Positions 44,100-53,634 of a DNA stretch of 64,000 nucleotides are shown in pieces (positions within the stretch are counted from its first letter, which is position 1; every line of letters starts with the position of its first letter). Below the pieces are notes generated by a model that had not been told where the DNA came from, did no database searches, and was given only the letters and a program-made list of their open reading frames with translations. The position numbers and the translations under genes were made by a program. Source of the DNA: Pannonibacter carbonis (GTDB lineage: Bacteria > Pseudomonadota > Alphaproteobacteria > Rhizobiales > Stappiaceae); assembly GCF_003012935.1 (NCBI RefSeq), contig NZ_PUDR01000008.1:62001-126000 (forward strand). Direction: 5' to 3'.

Positions 44100-44690
44100 C
44101 TAGCAGAAACCGGCTTTCTTCAGGACGTTGTAGGCCTGAATGATCTGCCGCAGGCGATCCTCGGACGACCGGTCACCGCCATTGGCATCCGGATGATTGA
44201 GTTTCACCAATTCCTTATAGCGCGCCTTGATCTCGTCGCCACGCGCCTTCTCCGACAGATTGAGCACATCAAACGACCGCTTTTCAAGGGCGAGAAGCTT
44301 GCGATCCCGCGTGTGCGTCGTTCCGCCATGCCGGGCATACGCGCGGGGCCGGGCGTTCGTGCGTGGATCATGGCCATCAGGCCCCTGTGCGGCCTCCTTG
44401 TTGACGCCCATCTTCCAGGTCGGCCGGTGTCCGGTCAGCGCGTCCTTCTGGTAGACGCGCACGGCGTCATCATCCATGCCGGTGAAGTAGTTGTACGTCT
44501 TGTTGTAGTCCCGCACGTGATCGATGCAGAAAAAGAAGTACTGCCCCTCGCGGTCGCGGCCCTGCGGCGCCTTGTGGGTGCCGGGGCGCGCGCAGCCGGG
44601 GTGCTGGCAGGGCGGGAAGATGTCTTCGTCGAGCCGGTCCTTGTCAGGTTTGACGCGGATCCGGTCGAACAGTTTGGAATCCAGTTTCAT
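44100..44690 (-). CDS. J-domain protein with C-terminal DnaJ domain and putative zinc site
   Basis: 196 residues. The J-domain is at the C-terminus (about 138-194) with the HPD motif at 166-168, so it can stimulate a DnaK. The N-terminal half carries Cys28, Cys33, Cys55 and His58 in CQHPGC and CIDH, which looks like a metal site. In Hyphomicrobiales this gene sits between cobS and bolA, as here. The ATG at 44690 gives the family N-terminus MKLDSKLFDRIRVKP. Client is unknown. Confidence 0.9.
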   Translation of the reverse strand: MKLDSKLFDRIRVKPDKDRLDEDIFPPCQHPGCARPGTHKAPQGRDREGQYFFFCIDHVRDYNKTYNYFTGMDDDAVRVYQKDALTGHRPTWKMGVNKEAAQGPDGHDPRTNARPRAYARHGGTTHTRDRKLLALEKRSFDVLNLSEKARGDEIKARYKELVKLNHPDANGGDRSSEDRLRQIIQAYNVLKKAGFC

Positions 44691-44820
44691 GGGCCCGATT
44701 ATGGAGAGGGTGGCTCGAACGAACAAGGTTAGCGGGGGGAATAAAAGAAAGGGTTTCCGTCCGGCGGGCATCCTTGCAACAGGGTTGACGCGCGGGCGGC
44801 ATATGGACAGAACATAGCGT

Positions 44821-45123
44821 ATGACCATTCGCCAGCAGATGACCGACCTCCTGACCGATGCCTTCGCGCCGAGCGAACTCACGGTCATCGACGAATCCGA
44901 CAAGCACAAGGGCCATGGTGGCTGGCGCGAGGGCGGGGAAACCCACTTCCGCGTCCGCATTGTTGCCGAGGCCTTCGCCGGCAAGGGACGGGTCGACCGT
45001 CACCGGGCGATCAACGGCGTGCTTGCCCCCTGCTTCGCGGCCGGTGTGCATGCGCTGGCCATCGAAGTTCGGTCCCCGGACGAGCCGGCCCCCCGCGCGG
45101 CCCGGGTGAGCGGAGCGGTTTGA
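44821..45123 (+). CDS. BolA family protein
   Basis: 100 residues. HKGHGGWREGGETHFRVRIVAEAFAGKGRVDRHRAINGVL is the BolA fold, including the invariant histidine of the RVxRHR motif (VDRHR) used to bind iron-sulphur clusters with monothiol glutaredoxins. It lies divergent from the J-domain gene, separated by 130 bases. Confidence 0.95.
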   Translation: MTIRQQMTDLLTDAFAPSELTVIDESDKHKGHGGWREGGETHFRVRIVAEAFAGKGRVDRHRAINGVLAPCFAAGVHALAIEVRSPDEPAPRAARVSGAV

Positions 45124-45151
45124 AGGGGCGTGGTCCCGGTAGCCTATCGCT

Positions 45152-45300
45152 CGTCGCTCCTGCGAAGGCAGGAGCCTAGTAACCGAGGCGGTTAGCGGTG
45201 GGCACTGGCTGTGTCTTCTGCTGTTGTTTGGGTTGGGTTTTCCGCCGAGTTTTCCAAGATGCACCGGGGGTACTGGGCTCCTGCCTGCGCAGGAGCGACG
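45152..45300. repeat. Inverted-repeat element with CGTCGCTCCTGC ends
   Basis: CGTCGCTCCTGCGAAGGCAGGAGCC (45152-45176) and its inverted partner GGGCTCCTGCCTGCGCAGGAGCGACG (45275-45300) flank about 98 bases with no gene. Each arm can itself fold (CTCCTGC/GCAGGAG). It fills much of the 395-base gap between bolA and the hlyC/corC gene. Confidence 0.8.
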
Positions 45301-45363
45301 AGGGGAGGTGTCTTGGGGGATCTCTTCCGTGTCGTTACACTCCACGTAGCAATCCTCCGTGCT

Positions 45364-45460
45364 GTCCCGGCCTTGGGCCGGGAACTGTCAGGATTGCGTT
45401 GCTGTGACGCGGGTGGTGGGGTCGCGGACAGCATCACAGGTCCCGGCACTGGGCCGGGAC
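45364..45460. repeat. Pair of GTCCCGGC-N5-GCCGGGAC palindromes
   Basis: Palindromes at 45364-45384 (last base imperfect) and 45440-45460, each 21 bases, of the same type as at 54803, 60240 and 60317. Non-coding. Confidence 0.8.
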
Positions 45461-45518
45461 GGCGCGGTTGAGAGGGGAGGGGGGCGTGACCGGTTCCGTG
45501 CTCCCGCCCCAAAATGGA

Positions 45519-46865
45519 CTAACCCACCTTAGACGGCGTGGCCGCCAGCTTGTCCGCCCTTGCGTCCTGGGCCTTGGCGGCGGATTTGATGTCCTTGGCG
45601 TTGAGCGGCATGATGCGCAGGCGGGTGATGCGGTTGCGTTCGCGGCGCAGGACGGTGAAGCGGAAGCCGTGGAAGGTGAAGATCTGCCGCTCGTCCGGGA
45701 TCATCCGGGCCTCGTGGATGACGAGGCCGGCGATGGTGGTTGCCTCCTCGTCGGGCAGGTTCCAGTCGTTGGCGCGGTTGAGGTCACGGATGGGAACCGA
45801 GCCATCGACAATGACCGAGCCATCGGCCTGCGGCCGCACGCCGGTCAGTTCGATGTCATGCTCGTCGGCGATCTCGCCGACGATTTCCTCAAGAATGTCT
45901 TCCAGCGTCACGAGGCCCTGCACCTCGCCGTATTCATCGATGACGAAGGCGAAATGTGACTTGCGCTTGAGGAAGGCGTTGAGCTGGTCCTGCAGGCTGG
46001 TGGTGTCCGGCACGAACCAGGGCGGCGTGGCGATCTTCAGGACATCAAGCTTGTCGAAATCATTGCCGGCCGCCTTGAGCGCGCGCAGAAGGTCCTTGGC
46101 GTGCAGCACGCCAACGAAATTGTCGCTTTCGCCGCGCCACAGCGGCATGCGGGTGTAGGGTGCCGCAAGGGCAGCATCGACGAGCTTTGACACGTCCTCA
46201 TCGACATTCAGGGCCATCATGTTGGTGCGGTGGACCATGACGTCGGAGACTTCGAGCTCGGCGAGATCCAGCAGGCCACCGAGGCGATCGCGGTCGGCCT
46301 TGACGAGGCCGCCTTCCAGATGCTGCAGGTCGACGGCGCCGCGCAGCTCGTCATGGGCGGAGAGGACCGCCGTGGTCTCGTCCACCCGCACGCCGAAAAG
46401 GCGCAGGATCAGCCGCACGATCCATTCAATGGTGATGACCACCGGGCCAAAGATGGCAACGATGACGCGCACGACCGGTGCAACAGCGAGGGCGAAGCGG
46501 TCCGGATTGGAGATCGCCATGGTCTTGGGCATGACTTCAGACAGGACGACGACAAGGATCGTCATTACGACTGTTGCCAGCGCGACGCCGGCCTCGCCGA
46601 AGAGCGACAGGAACAGACTGGTGGTCAGCGCAGACGCGAGGATGTTGACGATGTTGTTGCCCAGCAGCAGCGCGCCGATCAGCCGTTCGCGGGTCGCGAT
46701 CAGGCGTGAGACGACACTGGCCCGCACGTCTCCGGCCTTTTCCAGCTGATGCATGCGCGCGCGGGACGCTGCGGTAAGCGCGGTCTCAGAACCCGAAAAA
46801 AAGGCTGACACGGCCAGCAGGCAGAGGATTCCGCCGATCGTGAACCACAAGGTCGTATCGATCAT
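45519..46865 (-). CDS. HlyC/CorC family transporter (CNNM-like, DUF21 + CBS)
   Basis: 448 residues: an N-terminal DUF21 membrane domain with four helices (1-180), a CBS pair (about 205-325, with YTRMPLWRGE and HFAFVIDEYGEVQGLVTLEDILEEIVGEI), and a C-terminal CorC/HlyC domain. The family is implicated in magnesium or cobalt efflux; the substrate is not resolved. Its ATG overlaps the aroB stop by four bases. Confidence 0.93.
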   Translation of the reverse strand: MIDTTLWFTIGGILCLLAVSAFFSGSETALTAASRARMHQLEKAGDVRASVVSRLIATRERLIGALLLGNNIVNILASALTTSLFLSLFGEAGVALATVVMTILVVVLSEVMPKTMAISNPDRFALAVAPVVRVIVAIFGPVVITIEWIVRLILRLFGVRVDETTAVLSAHDELRGAVDLQHLEGGLVKADRDRLGGLLDLAELEVSDVMVHRTNMMALNVDEDVSKLVDAALAAPYTRMPLWRGESDNFVGVLHAKDLLRALKAAGNDFDKLDVLKIATPPWFVPDTTSLQDQLNAFLKRKSHFAFVIDEYGEVQGLVTLEDILEEIVGEIADEHDIELTGVRPQADGSVIVDGSVPIRDLNRANDWNLPDEEATTIAGLVIHEARMIPDERQIFTFHGFRFTVLRRERNRITRLRIMPLNAKDIKSAAKAQDARADKLAATPSKVG

Positions 46866-47998
46866 GTGCGCAGCTTCTCCTGTAGGAAGGTCAGCACGGA
46901 GGCTGGGTCAACGCCCTTCTCGACGAAGGCCTGGCCGATGCCACGGGTGAGAATGAAGGTCAGCGCGCCACGGCTGACTTTCTTGTCCTGGGCAATGATG
47001 TCGAGCAGCGTTTCGGCGGGCGGCATCTGCCCCGGGATTTGCCGAATGTGGGTCGGGAGGCCGACTTCGACAAGATGCGCGGTCACCCGGTCGACGACGG
47101 CATCGTCGATGAGGCCGAGACGGCAGGAGAACTCATGCGCCAGTGTCATGCCGATGGAGACGCCCTCGCCGTGCACCAGGCGCTCGTTGGCATAGTCGAC
47201 GGCTGATTCCAGCGCGTGGCCAAAGGTGTGGCCAAGGTTGAGCAGGGCACGCTGACCGGCCTCGCGCTCGTCGGCGGACACGGTTGCCGCCTTGGCCATG
47301 CAGGAGCGGGCGACGGCTTCCTCGCGGGCCGGTGCACCCGAGACGACATCGCGCCAGTTGACCTCAAGCCAGGCGAAGAAATCGGCATCGCCGAGGAGGC
47401 CGTATTTCACCACTTCGGCATAGCCGGCGCGGAACTCGCGGTCGCTCAGCGTGTCGAGCAGGGCGGTGTCGGCAAGGACGAGATCCGGCTGGTGGAAGGC
47501 ACCGATGAGGTTCTTGCCATGGCGGGAGTTGATGCCCGTCTTGCCGCCGACGGAGCTGTCGACCTGGGACAGGAGCGTGGTCGGGATCTGGATGAAGCTC
47601 ATGCCCCGGCGTACGGAGGCCGCCACGAAGCCGGCCAGATCGCCGACGACGCCGCCGCCGAAGGCGAGCACCGCATCGCCGCGTTCCAGGCGGGCGGCCA
47701 GAACCTCGTCGCACAGGCGCTGGTATTCGGCAAAGCACTTGGTCTGCTCGCCCGGCGGGACGGTCATCACGGTGTAGCCGACGCCAGCGGCATCAAGGCT
47801 GGCGGTGAGCGTGGAGAGATGCAGGCGGGCGACGGTGGCATCGGTGATGATGGCGAGCCGCCCGCCCGGCATCAGCGCGGCAATGCGCTCGCCCGCGGAG
47901 GCGAGGAGGCCGCGGCCGATGAGGATGTCATAGGAGCGGTCCCCCAGGTCAACGGGAACGGTGATGGGCGGCGTGTGCGTCGGCAGGGTCATGGTCAC
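46862..47998 (-). CDS. aroB: 3-Dehydroquinate synthase
   Basis: 378 residues. Cyclises DAHP to 3-dehydroquinate, step two of the shikimate pathway. NAD- and zinc-binding blocks VLAFGGGVVGDLAGFVAA, IPTTLLSQVDSSVGGKTGIN and LNLGHTFGHALE are present. It overlaps aroK upstream and the hlyC/corC gene downstream by four bases each, giving the classic alphaproteobacterial aroK-aroB-hlyC operon. Confidence 0.97.
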   Translation of the reverse strand: MTMTLPTHTPPITVPVDLGDRSYDILIGRGLLASAGERIAALMPGGRLAIITDATVARLHLSTLTASLDAAGVGYTVMTVPPGEQTKCFAEYQRLCDEVLAARLERGDAVLAFGGGVVGDLAGFVAASVRRGMSFIQIPTTLLSQVDSSVGGKTGINSRHGKNLIGAFHQPDLVLADTALLDTLSDREFRAGYAEVVKYGLLGDADFFAWLEVNWRDVVSGAPAREEAVARSCMAKAATVSADEREAGQRALLNLGHTFGHALESAVDYANERLVHGEGVSIGMTLAHEFSCRLGLIDDAVVDRVTAHLVEVGLPTHIRQIPGQMPPAETLLDIIAQDKKVSRGALTFILTRGIGQAFVEKGVDPASVLTFLQEKLRT

Positions 47999-48618
47999 TC
48001 GGCAGGGGTTTCAGGTCCGGATGACAGGTTGGGCCGGGAAGACAGATAGGTCTCCAGCGCCTGCATGATGTCTTCCATGACTGTTTCGTGGGGGACGTCG
48101 CGCGACCAGACCGACAGGTCGGCCAGGGCATAGACCGGTTCGCGCGTATCCAGCAGCTTGCGCATCGTGCCTTCCGGGTCAGCATTTTGCAGCAACGGGC
48201 GGGTGGGCCGCTTGCGCACGCGGCTCATAACGGTGTCGAGATCCGCACGCAGCCAGACGGAGACGGCGCGGCGGGATATTTCCTGGCGGGTGGTCTCGCT
48301 CATGAAGGCGCCGCCGCCGGTCGCCAGAACCATCGGCCCTTCCTGCAAGAGCCGGGCGATGACACGTTCCTCGCCGCGGCGGAACTCCGGCTCGCCATGC
48401 ACAGCAAAGATTTCGGACACGGTCATGTTGGCCGCCGTCTCGATCTCCGTGTCTGCGTCAAGGAAGGGCAGGCCGAGGCGCTGGGCAAGGCGGCGGCCGA
48501 CGCTGGACTTGCCGCAGCCCATGATGCCGACCAGCACCAGACAGCGGCTTCCAAGGGCCGCAACGAGCCGGGCTGCGCGTTCGTCGGTGATGAGTGTGCC
48601 CGATCCGGCTGCCCCCAC
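47995..48618 (-). CDS. aroK: Shikimate kinase
   Basis: 207 residues. Phosphorylates shikimate at O3. P-loop GIMGCGKSS (31-39), DADTEIE, EPEFRRGEERV and ATGGGAF are all in place. The start is a GTG at 48618 with GGAGGA five bases before it. The first 25 residues precede the core and are common in this group. Confidence 0.96.
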   Translation of the reverse strand: MGAAGSGTLITDERAARLVAALGSRCLVLVGIMGCGKSSVGRRLAQRLGLPFLDADTEIETAANMTVSEIFAVHGEPEFRRGEERVIARLLQEGPMVLATGGGAFMSETTRQEISRRAVSVWLRADLDTVMSRVRKRPTRPLLQNADPEGTMRKLLDTREPVYALADLSVWSRDVPHETVMEDIMQALETYLSSRPNLSSGPETPAE

Positions 48619-48715
48619 GGCTGTCCTCCCTTGTGTCTGTTACCGGGCCTTTTATCATATTCCGACAAAATGCAAGCGCGTCGCAATTGAGTCGATGCAA
48701 GGAGTTGTCGAAGCC

Positions 48716-48859
48716 GTGCCCACGCTGACCCGTCTCATTGTCTCCGTGCTCGTGCTGGCGGGGCTCGGCTATGGCGCGGTGTTTGCGCTGGCGAACCTGG
48801 TCGAGCCGCACGAGCGGGAAATCACGGTCCGGGTGCAGAAGGACGGGTTCGCGCGATAG
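48716..48859 (+). CDS. Small single-helix membrane protein between aroK and xerD
   Basis: 47 residues (54 if an ATG at 48695 is used): a helix LIVSVLVLAGLGYGAVFALANLV, then VEPHEREITVRVQKDGFAR. Small proteins of this form, with a conserved VEP.....TV tail, occur at this spot in related genomes and are sometimes mis-named histidine kinase. Function unknown. GGAG lies 11 bases before the GTG. Confidence 0.65.
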   Translation: MPTLTRLIVSVLVLAGLGYGAVFALANLVEPHEREITVRVQKDGFAR

Positions 48860-48883
48860 CGCGGCGCGGCAGGAGCTGGAGCA

Positions 48884-49807
48884 ATGGCGGCTGATTCCGG
48901 CATCGAGACCTTTCTGGAAATGCTGGCGGCGGAACGCGGCGCGGCGCTGAACACCCTGGAAAGCTACCGGCGGGATCTGGAGGACTTTGCCGAGTTTCTG
49001 GGGTCGACGCCCGTCTCGGACGCGGACCAGGACGATGTCAGCGCCTATCTCAGCGACCTGACGGCCCGTGGCTTTGCCGCGTCCTCGCAAGCCCGGCGGC
49101 TGTCGGCGCTGAGGCAGTTCTTCAAGTTCCTGTTTGCGGAAGGCCGGCGCAAGGACGAGCCGACGCGGATCCTGTCGGCGCCGAAGAAGCGGCAGGCGCT
49201 GCCCAAGGTGCTGAGCGTGGCCGAGGTGGACCGGCTGATCGAGGCGGCGCGGTTCGATGCGGTGCAGGTGCACGAGACGCCGGGGCGGCAGCTCAGGGCC
49301 TCACGGCTCTACACGCTGCTGGAGGTGCTCTACGCCTCGGGGCTGCGCGTGTCCGAACTGGTGGCGCTGCCTGTCCGGGCGGCCATGCGCGATGCGCGGC
49401 TGATCGAGATCCGCGGCAAGGGCGGCAAGGAACGGCTGGTGCCGCTGAGCCCGCGCGCGCAGGAGGCAATGCGGGCCTATGTGGCGCTGCGCAAGGCCGA
49501 GGATGCCTTTACCGAGAGCCCCTGGCTGTTCCCGTCCTATTCGGAAAGCGGGCATTTCACCCGGCAGGCCTTCGCCCGTGACCTGAAGGCGCTGGCGGTA
49601 GGCGTCGGGCTTCAGGCCGACCAGGTGTCGCCGCATGTGCTGCGGCACGCCTTTGCCTCGCATCTGCTGCAGAACGGCGCGGACCTGCGCGTCGTGCAGC
49701 AGCTTCTGGGGCATGCCGATATCTCGACAACGCAAATCTACACCCATGTGCTCGACGAGCGCTTGCGCGATCTCGTCGAGACACATCACCCGCTTGCGAA
49801 GGCCTGA
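48884..49807 (+). CDS. xerD: Tyrosine recombinase XerD
   Basis: 307 residues. With XerC it resolves chromosome dimers at dif. The N-terminal SAM-like domain is at residues 5-90. The catalytic domain has ASGLRVSEL (first Arg), [12 protein letters not shown] (His and second Arg), [15 protein letters not shown] (His, and Tyr286 nucleophile). The location next to aroK and divergent from it is the chromosomal xerD position in Hyphomicrobiales, so this is housekeeping rather than a mobile integrase. Confidence 0.95.
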   Translation: MAADSGIETFLEMLAAERGAALNTLESYRRDLEDFAEFLGSTPVSDADQDDVSAYLSDLTARGFAASSQARRLSALRQFFKFLFAEGRRKDEPTRILSAPKKRQALPKVLSVAEVDRLIEAARFDAVQVHETPGRQLRASRLYTLLEVLYASGLRVSELVALPVRAAMRDARLIEIRGKGGKERLVPLSPRAQEAMRAYVALRKAEDAFTESPWLFPSYSESGHFTRQAFARDLKALAVGVGLQADQVSPHVLRHAFASHLLQNGADLRVVQQLLGHADISTTQIYTHVLDERLRDLVETHHPLAKA

Positions 49808-49810
49808 GGC

Positions 49811-51223
49811 TCAGCGGGACCTGGTGAGGGCCGGCGGTGGCGTTGCCGGCAGCAGGGTCTCGAGGGTCCGCGCGACGGCGAGGAGGTGCCGGTCGGAATG
49901 GGCCGGGCCGTCAATTTCGAGACCAACGGGCAGACCGTCCGTCGTGACGCCAGCCGGCAGCGAGATGCCCGGGATGGCGGCATTCGATCCCGGATCCGTG
50001 TTGCGGATGAAGGTGGGGAAAGTCGGAACCTCGACGCTATCGAGGCGGACGGTGCGGTCGGAGGTGGCGATCGGCGTGGCGGCCAGCGGCACGGTCGGGA
50101 AGACCAGCGCATCAAGCCGCTCACGCGTGAAGACCTCGGCATAAGCGGCCTGAAGCCGGGGCCGCAGATCCTGCATCGCCTCCTGGTAGACCGCCTCGGG
50201 GATCGCGCCGGCGCCTGTCACATACTCGGAGAAGACATAGGCGACGTCCGGGCTGGCGATTGCGGCGGCAAGGCCCTCGAGCGTGACGCCAGTGCCATTG
50301 GCCGCGAGAAACTCCGGCATGTCGCGGCGGATCTCGAAGAGCGCTATGGCAATGCCGACCCGGTCGCTGAGGTCCCGGATGTGCGTCAGGTCGACCGGAA
50401 CAAGGGTCACGCCGGCCTGGCGCAGCCGGTCGAGCGCAGTCTCGAACACGGCGGCAGTTGCCGGATCGAGACCTTGCGTGAAGGGAGCGGCAAGGCCGAG
50501 GCGAATCGACTGCGGGGCGACGTCCGGCAGCTCGTTGGTTGTGCCGGTGATGACCGCATCGAGAAGCGCAAGATCGGCGACGCTGCGGGCCATCGGGCCG
50601 GCTGTGTCACGGGTGCGGGCAATCGGGACGATGCCTGCCCCCGGATAGCGGCCGACGGTCGGGCGCAGCGCCGAGATGCCGTTGAGGGCGGCGGGAATGC
50701 GGACCGAACCGCCGGTGTCGGTGCCAAGGCCGGCCGGGGCAAGGCGCGCGCCGATGGCAGCGCCAGTGCCGCCACTGGAGCCGCCCGCGATCCGGTCCGG
50801 TGCATAGGCGTTGGCGACAGCACCGAAGGCGGAATTGTTCGTGGTGATGCCGAAGGCCAGCTCGTGCATGTTGGTCTTGCCGAGGATGATCGCCCCGGCG
50901 GCGCGCAGCCGCGCGACCACGGGCGCATCCGTTGCCGGCACCCAGTCCTTCAACGCCGGTGTGCCGGCGGTATTGGGCAGGCCGGCGACGGCGATGTTGT
51001 CCTTGATCACCAGCGGCACGCCCTGCAACAGGCCGGCGGGTGCAGCACCCGCAGCGTCAGATGCGGCTGCGGCCGCGCGTGCACCAGCCTCGTCGAGGGT
51101 GATGAAGATGTTGTCGCCCGCCCGCGCCTTCGCGGCCTCCAGCAGGGTGGCCACAAGGGCGGTGGTGGTCAGGCTGCCGGACGCACGGGCGGCCTGAAGG
51201 TCGGAAATGGTCATCTCGCGCAT
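49811..51223 (-). CDS. Amidase signature family protein
   Basis: 470 residues with the complete Ser-cisSer-Lys triad of the amidase signature family: Lys74 in VIKDN, Ser150 in GGSSGGTG, Ser173 in TDTGGSVRIPAA. It is annotated in relatives as indoleacetamide hydrolase or aryl amidase; substrate cannot be decided. It is not GatA, as gatB and gatC are absent. AGAGGG precedes the ATG at 51223. Convergent with xerD, with 3 bases between stops. Confidence 0.9.
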   Translation of the reverse strand: MREMTISDLQAARASGSLTTTALVATLLEAAKARAGDNIFITLDEAGARAAAAASDAAGAAPAGLLQGVPLVIKDNIAVAGLPNTAGTPALKDWVPATDAPVVARLRAAGAIILGKTNMHELAFGITTNNSAFGAVANAYAPDRIAGGSSGGTGAAIGARLAPAGLGTDTGGSVRIPAALNGISALRPTVGRYPGAGIVPIARTRDTAGPMARSVADLALLDAVITGTTNELPDVAPQSIRLGLAAPFTQGLDPATAAVFETALDRLRQAGVTLVPVDLTHIRDLSDRVGIAIALFEIRRDMPEFLAANGTGVTLEGLAAAIASPDVAYVFSEYVTGAGAIPEAVYQEAMQDLRPRLQAAYAEVFTRERLDALVFPTVPLAATPIATSDRTVRLDSVEVPTFPTFIRNTDPGSNAAIPGISLPAGVTTDGLPVGLEIDGPAHSDRHLLAVARTLETLLPATPPPALTRSR

Positions 51224-51374
51224 GGTGCCCTCTCGCCGTCGTTTCCGGGAGCAGACAAGCTCCACCGACGGCAATGACGCAGTCAAGCACAAGCGCCGTG
51301 CAACGACATGCAAAGCTCGGCTACCTGCACGTTCAGGCAAGCGAGATTGCAGCTTCTGCCAGGAATGCGGCGGC

Positions 51375-52427
51375 TCATACCGGCATCAGCGCCCAGTAGT
51401 CGAAGTCGAGGATAACGTTTTCGGCGTAGACGCCGTTGTCATCGGCATAGGGGAAATCGGCGCAGGGGCGGTTCTTGGTGGCGACGAGGCGCAGGCGCAG
51501 GGCACCGACGTCGTTTCGGCCTTCGATGCGTGCGGTGTCGATGACTTCCGACCAGGCATAGACCGTGTCACCGGCGAAAAGCGGGGCGACATGGCGGCCG
51601 GCGTTGATCGCGGCGATGTGGAAGGCCGAGCCGAGGCCATTGAAGGACAGGGCGCGTGCCAGAGAGATGACGTGTCCGCCATAGATCAGCCGGCGGCCGA
51701 AGCGGCCCTGACCTTCGGTGTGCTGGTTGAAGTGCACCTTCGCAGTGTTCTGGTAGAGGCGCGTGGCCAGCATGTGGTCGGTTTCCTCGACCGTCATGCC
51801 GTCGACATGGTCAATGCGCTCGCCGGCAACATAGTCGGCAAAGCGGAAGCGGCTGCCGGCGAGCGCGGCGTCCCAGGCATGGGCAGACAGCATCGGGCAG
51901 GCATCACCGAGCGCATCGGGATCAATGCTTTCCGGGAGGGTCGGAACAACGGGAGCCGGCGCAGGGCTGCCCGGTTCGCGCTTGTTGACCATGACCCAGC
52001 GCACATAGTCGAGCACTTCCGTGCCGTCGGACTTGTAGCCGGTGGAGCGGACATAGACGACGCCGGTCTTGCCGTTGGAGTTTTCCTTGAGGCCGATCAC
52101 CTCCGACACGGCTGAGAGGGTGTCGCCGGGATAGACCGGCGCGAGGAAGCGGCCGCCAGCGTAGCCGAGATTGGCCACGGCATTGAGCGAGATGTCCGGA
52201 ACGGTCTTGCCGAAGACGATGTGGAAGGTCAGCAGGTCATCGATCGGCGCGCGCGGATAGCCCAGCTTGCGTGCGAAGGCTTCCGACGACTGCACGGCAA
52301 AGCGCGGGCCGTAGATTGCGGTGTAATGGGCGACGTCGCCCTCGGTGACGGTGCGCGGCGTGGCATGGCGGATCACCTGGCCGACGTAGAAATCCTCGAA
52401 GAAATTGCCCGGGTTCGTCTTGGTCAC
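51375..52427 (-). CDS. mch: Mesaconyl-CoA hydratase (beta-methylmalyl-CoA dehydratase), MaoC fold
   Basis: 350 residues with two hot-dog (MaoC) domains. The N-terminus KTNPGNFFEDFYVGQVIRHATPRTVTEGDVAHYT, APIDDLLTFHIVFGKTVPDISLNAVANLGY and KENSNGKTGVVYVRSTG match mesaconyl-CoA hydratase of the ethylmalonyl-CoA pathway, which hydrates mesaconyl-CoA to beta-methylmalyl-CoA. The GTG start at 52427 is decided by GGGAG seven bases before it; earlier readings have no family sequence. ccr and meaA of the same pathway lie 4-8 kb away. Confidence 0.93.
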   Translation of the reverse strand: MTKTNPGNFFEDFYVGQVIRHATPRTVTEGDVAHYTAIYGPRFAVQSSEAFARKLGYPRAPIDDLLTFHIVFGKTVPDISLNAVANLGYAGGRFLAPVYPGDTLSAVSEVIGLKENSNGKTGVVYVRSTGYKSDGTEVLDYVRWVMVNKREPGSPAPAPVVPTLPESIDPDALGDACPMLSAHAWDAALAGSRFRFADYVAGERIDHVDGMTVEETDHMLATRLYQNTAKVHFNQHTEGQGRFGRRLIYGGHVISLARALSFNGLGSAFHIAAINAGRHVAPLFAGDTVYAWSEVIDTARIEGRNDVGALRLRLVATKNRPCADFPYADDNGVYAENVILDFDYWALMPV

Positions 52428-52631
52428 GCCTGAACTCCCACTGCCACCGACCTGTTTCTGCCCGCGACTTTGACCTGTTGCTGCAATGCGAAGCAAGTGG
52501 GACCTTTGTCGGAGGTGCGGCTTGTCATGCGCGATGGCACAGCCTACATCGGCGGCTACGAATAAACACGTATACTGGGGCCTGGCTGTCGGGTCGCATC
52601 GTGCCGGTGTCGGCATGTCGGGGTAAAGCGA

Positions 52632-53630
52632 ATGGAAAACCTACTCGCCCTGGCCGGGCAAAACCTGCTGTCGCCGATCATCCTGTCCTTCGCGCTTGGA
52701 CTGGCGGCAGCACTCGGGCGATCAGACCTGTCGGTGCCGGAGGCCGCAGCCAAGGCGCTGTCGATCTACCTGCTGTTCGCCATCGGCTTCAAGGGCGGTG
52801 TCAGCGTGTCGTCACACGGGCTCGACGCGCGTCTCGGCCTGTCGCTGGTCGCGGGCGTGCTTTTGTCCTTTGTCCTGCCGTTCATAGCCTATGGGCTGGT
52901 GCGCAGCCTGACGCGCCTGTCGGCGCTGGATGCCGCGGCCGTTGCGGGTCACTACGGGTCGATCTCCATCGTCACCTTCGTGGCGGCAAGCTCCGTGCTG
53001 CAGGGCAGCGGCATTCCGGGAGAAGGCTACATGGTGGCGGTGGCCGCTGCCATGGAGGCTCCGGCGATCCTTTCCGCGCTCTGGCTGGCCAGCCGCTCGC
53101 GCAAGCCGCAACCCGGCGCCGCAGCCGATCAGCATGACGGCGGCCTGATGCGCGAAATCCTGCTCAACGGTTCCATCGTGCTGCTGGTGGGCTCGTTCTT
53201 CATCGGCATGATCACCGGGCAGAAGGGCTTGAGCGATATCGAAAGCTTCATTGTTGCCCCGTTCAAGGGCGTGCTGTGCTTGTTCCTGCTGGACATGGGA
53301 CTGGTTGCCGGACGTGGCCTGCGCGCGGCGCGGGGGATCCTGTCGCCGGGGCTGGTCGGGTTCGGCGTCCTCATGCCGTTGATCGGTGCGCTGGCGGGGC
53401 TTGGGACCGGCGCCGTGCTGGGCCTGTCCACCGGCGGCGTGGTGCTGATGATGACGCTGTGCGCCTCGGCCTCCTACATTGCCGTGCCGGCGGCGATGCG
53501 CGTGGCATTGCCGGAGGCCAATCCGTCCGTCTACCTGACGGTGTCGCTCGGGATCACGTTCCCGTTCAACCTGACTGTCGGAATTCCGCTTTACATCGCA
53601 ATCGCCACCGGGCTGGGCATCGGAGGGTAA
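52632..53630 (+). CDS. sbtA: SbtA-type sodium-dependent bicarbonate transporter
   Basis: 332 residues with about ten membrane helices arranged as an inverted repeat; AAALGRSDLSVPEAAAKALSIYLLFAIGFKGG and AGHYGSISIVTFVAA are typical of the SbtA (DUF897) family, which imports bicarbonate with sodium in cyanobacteria. Transport specificity in heterotrophs is mostly inferred. A 16-residue hydrophilic loop lies near residue 160. The downstream PII-like gene starts four bases after its stop. Confidence 0.9.
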   Translation: MENLLALAGQNLLSPIILSFALGLAAALGRSDLSVPEAAAKALSIYLLFAIGFKGGVSVSSHGLDARLGLSLVAGVLLSFVLPFIAYGLVRSLTRLSALDAAAVAGHYGSISIVTFVAASSVLQGSGIPGEGYMVAVAAAMEAPAILSALWLASRSRKPQPGAAADQHDGGLMREILLNGSIVLLVGSFFIGMITGQKGLSDIESFIVAPFKGVLCLFLLDMGLVAGRGLRAARGILSPGLVGFGVLMPLIGALAGLGTGAVLGLSTGGVVLMMTLCASASYIAVPAAMRVALPEANPSVYLTVSLGITFPFNLTVGIPLYIAIATGLGIGG

Positions 53631-53634
53631 GGGC

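Noticed and set aside
45124-45518. Possible CRISPR array in the repeat-rich gap after bolA
   Set aside because: The repeats are inverted palindromes with irregular spacing, not regularly spaced direct repeats, and there are no cas genes.
48884-49807. Possible mobile-element integrase
   Set aside because: The tyrosine recombinase is XerD in its usual chromosomal place beside aroK, with no attachment sites or cargo.
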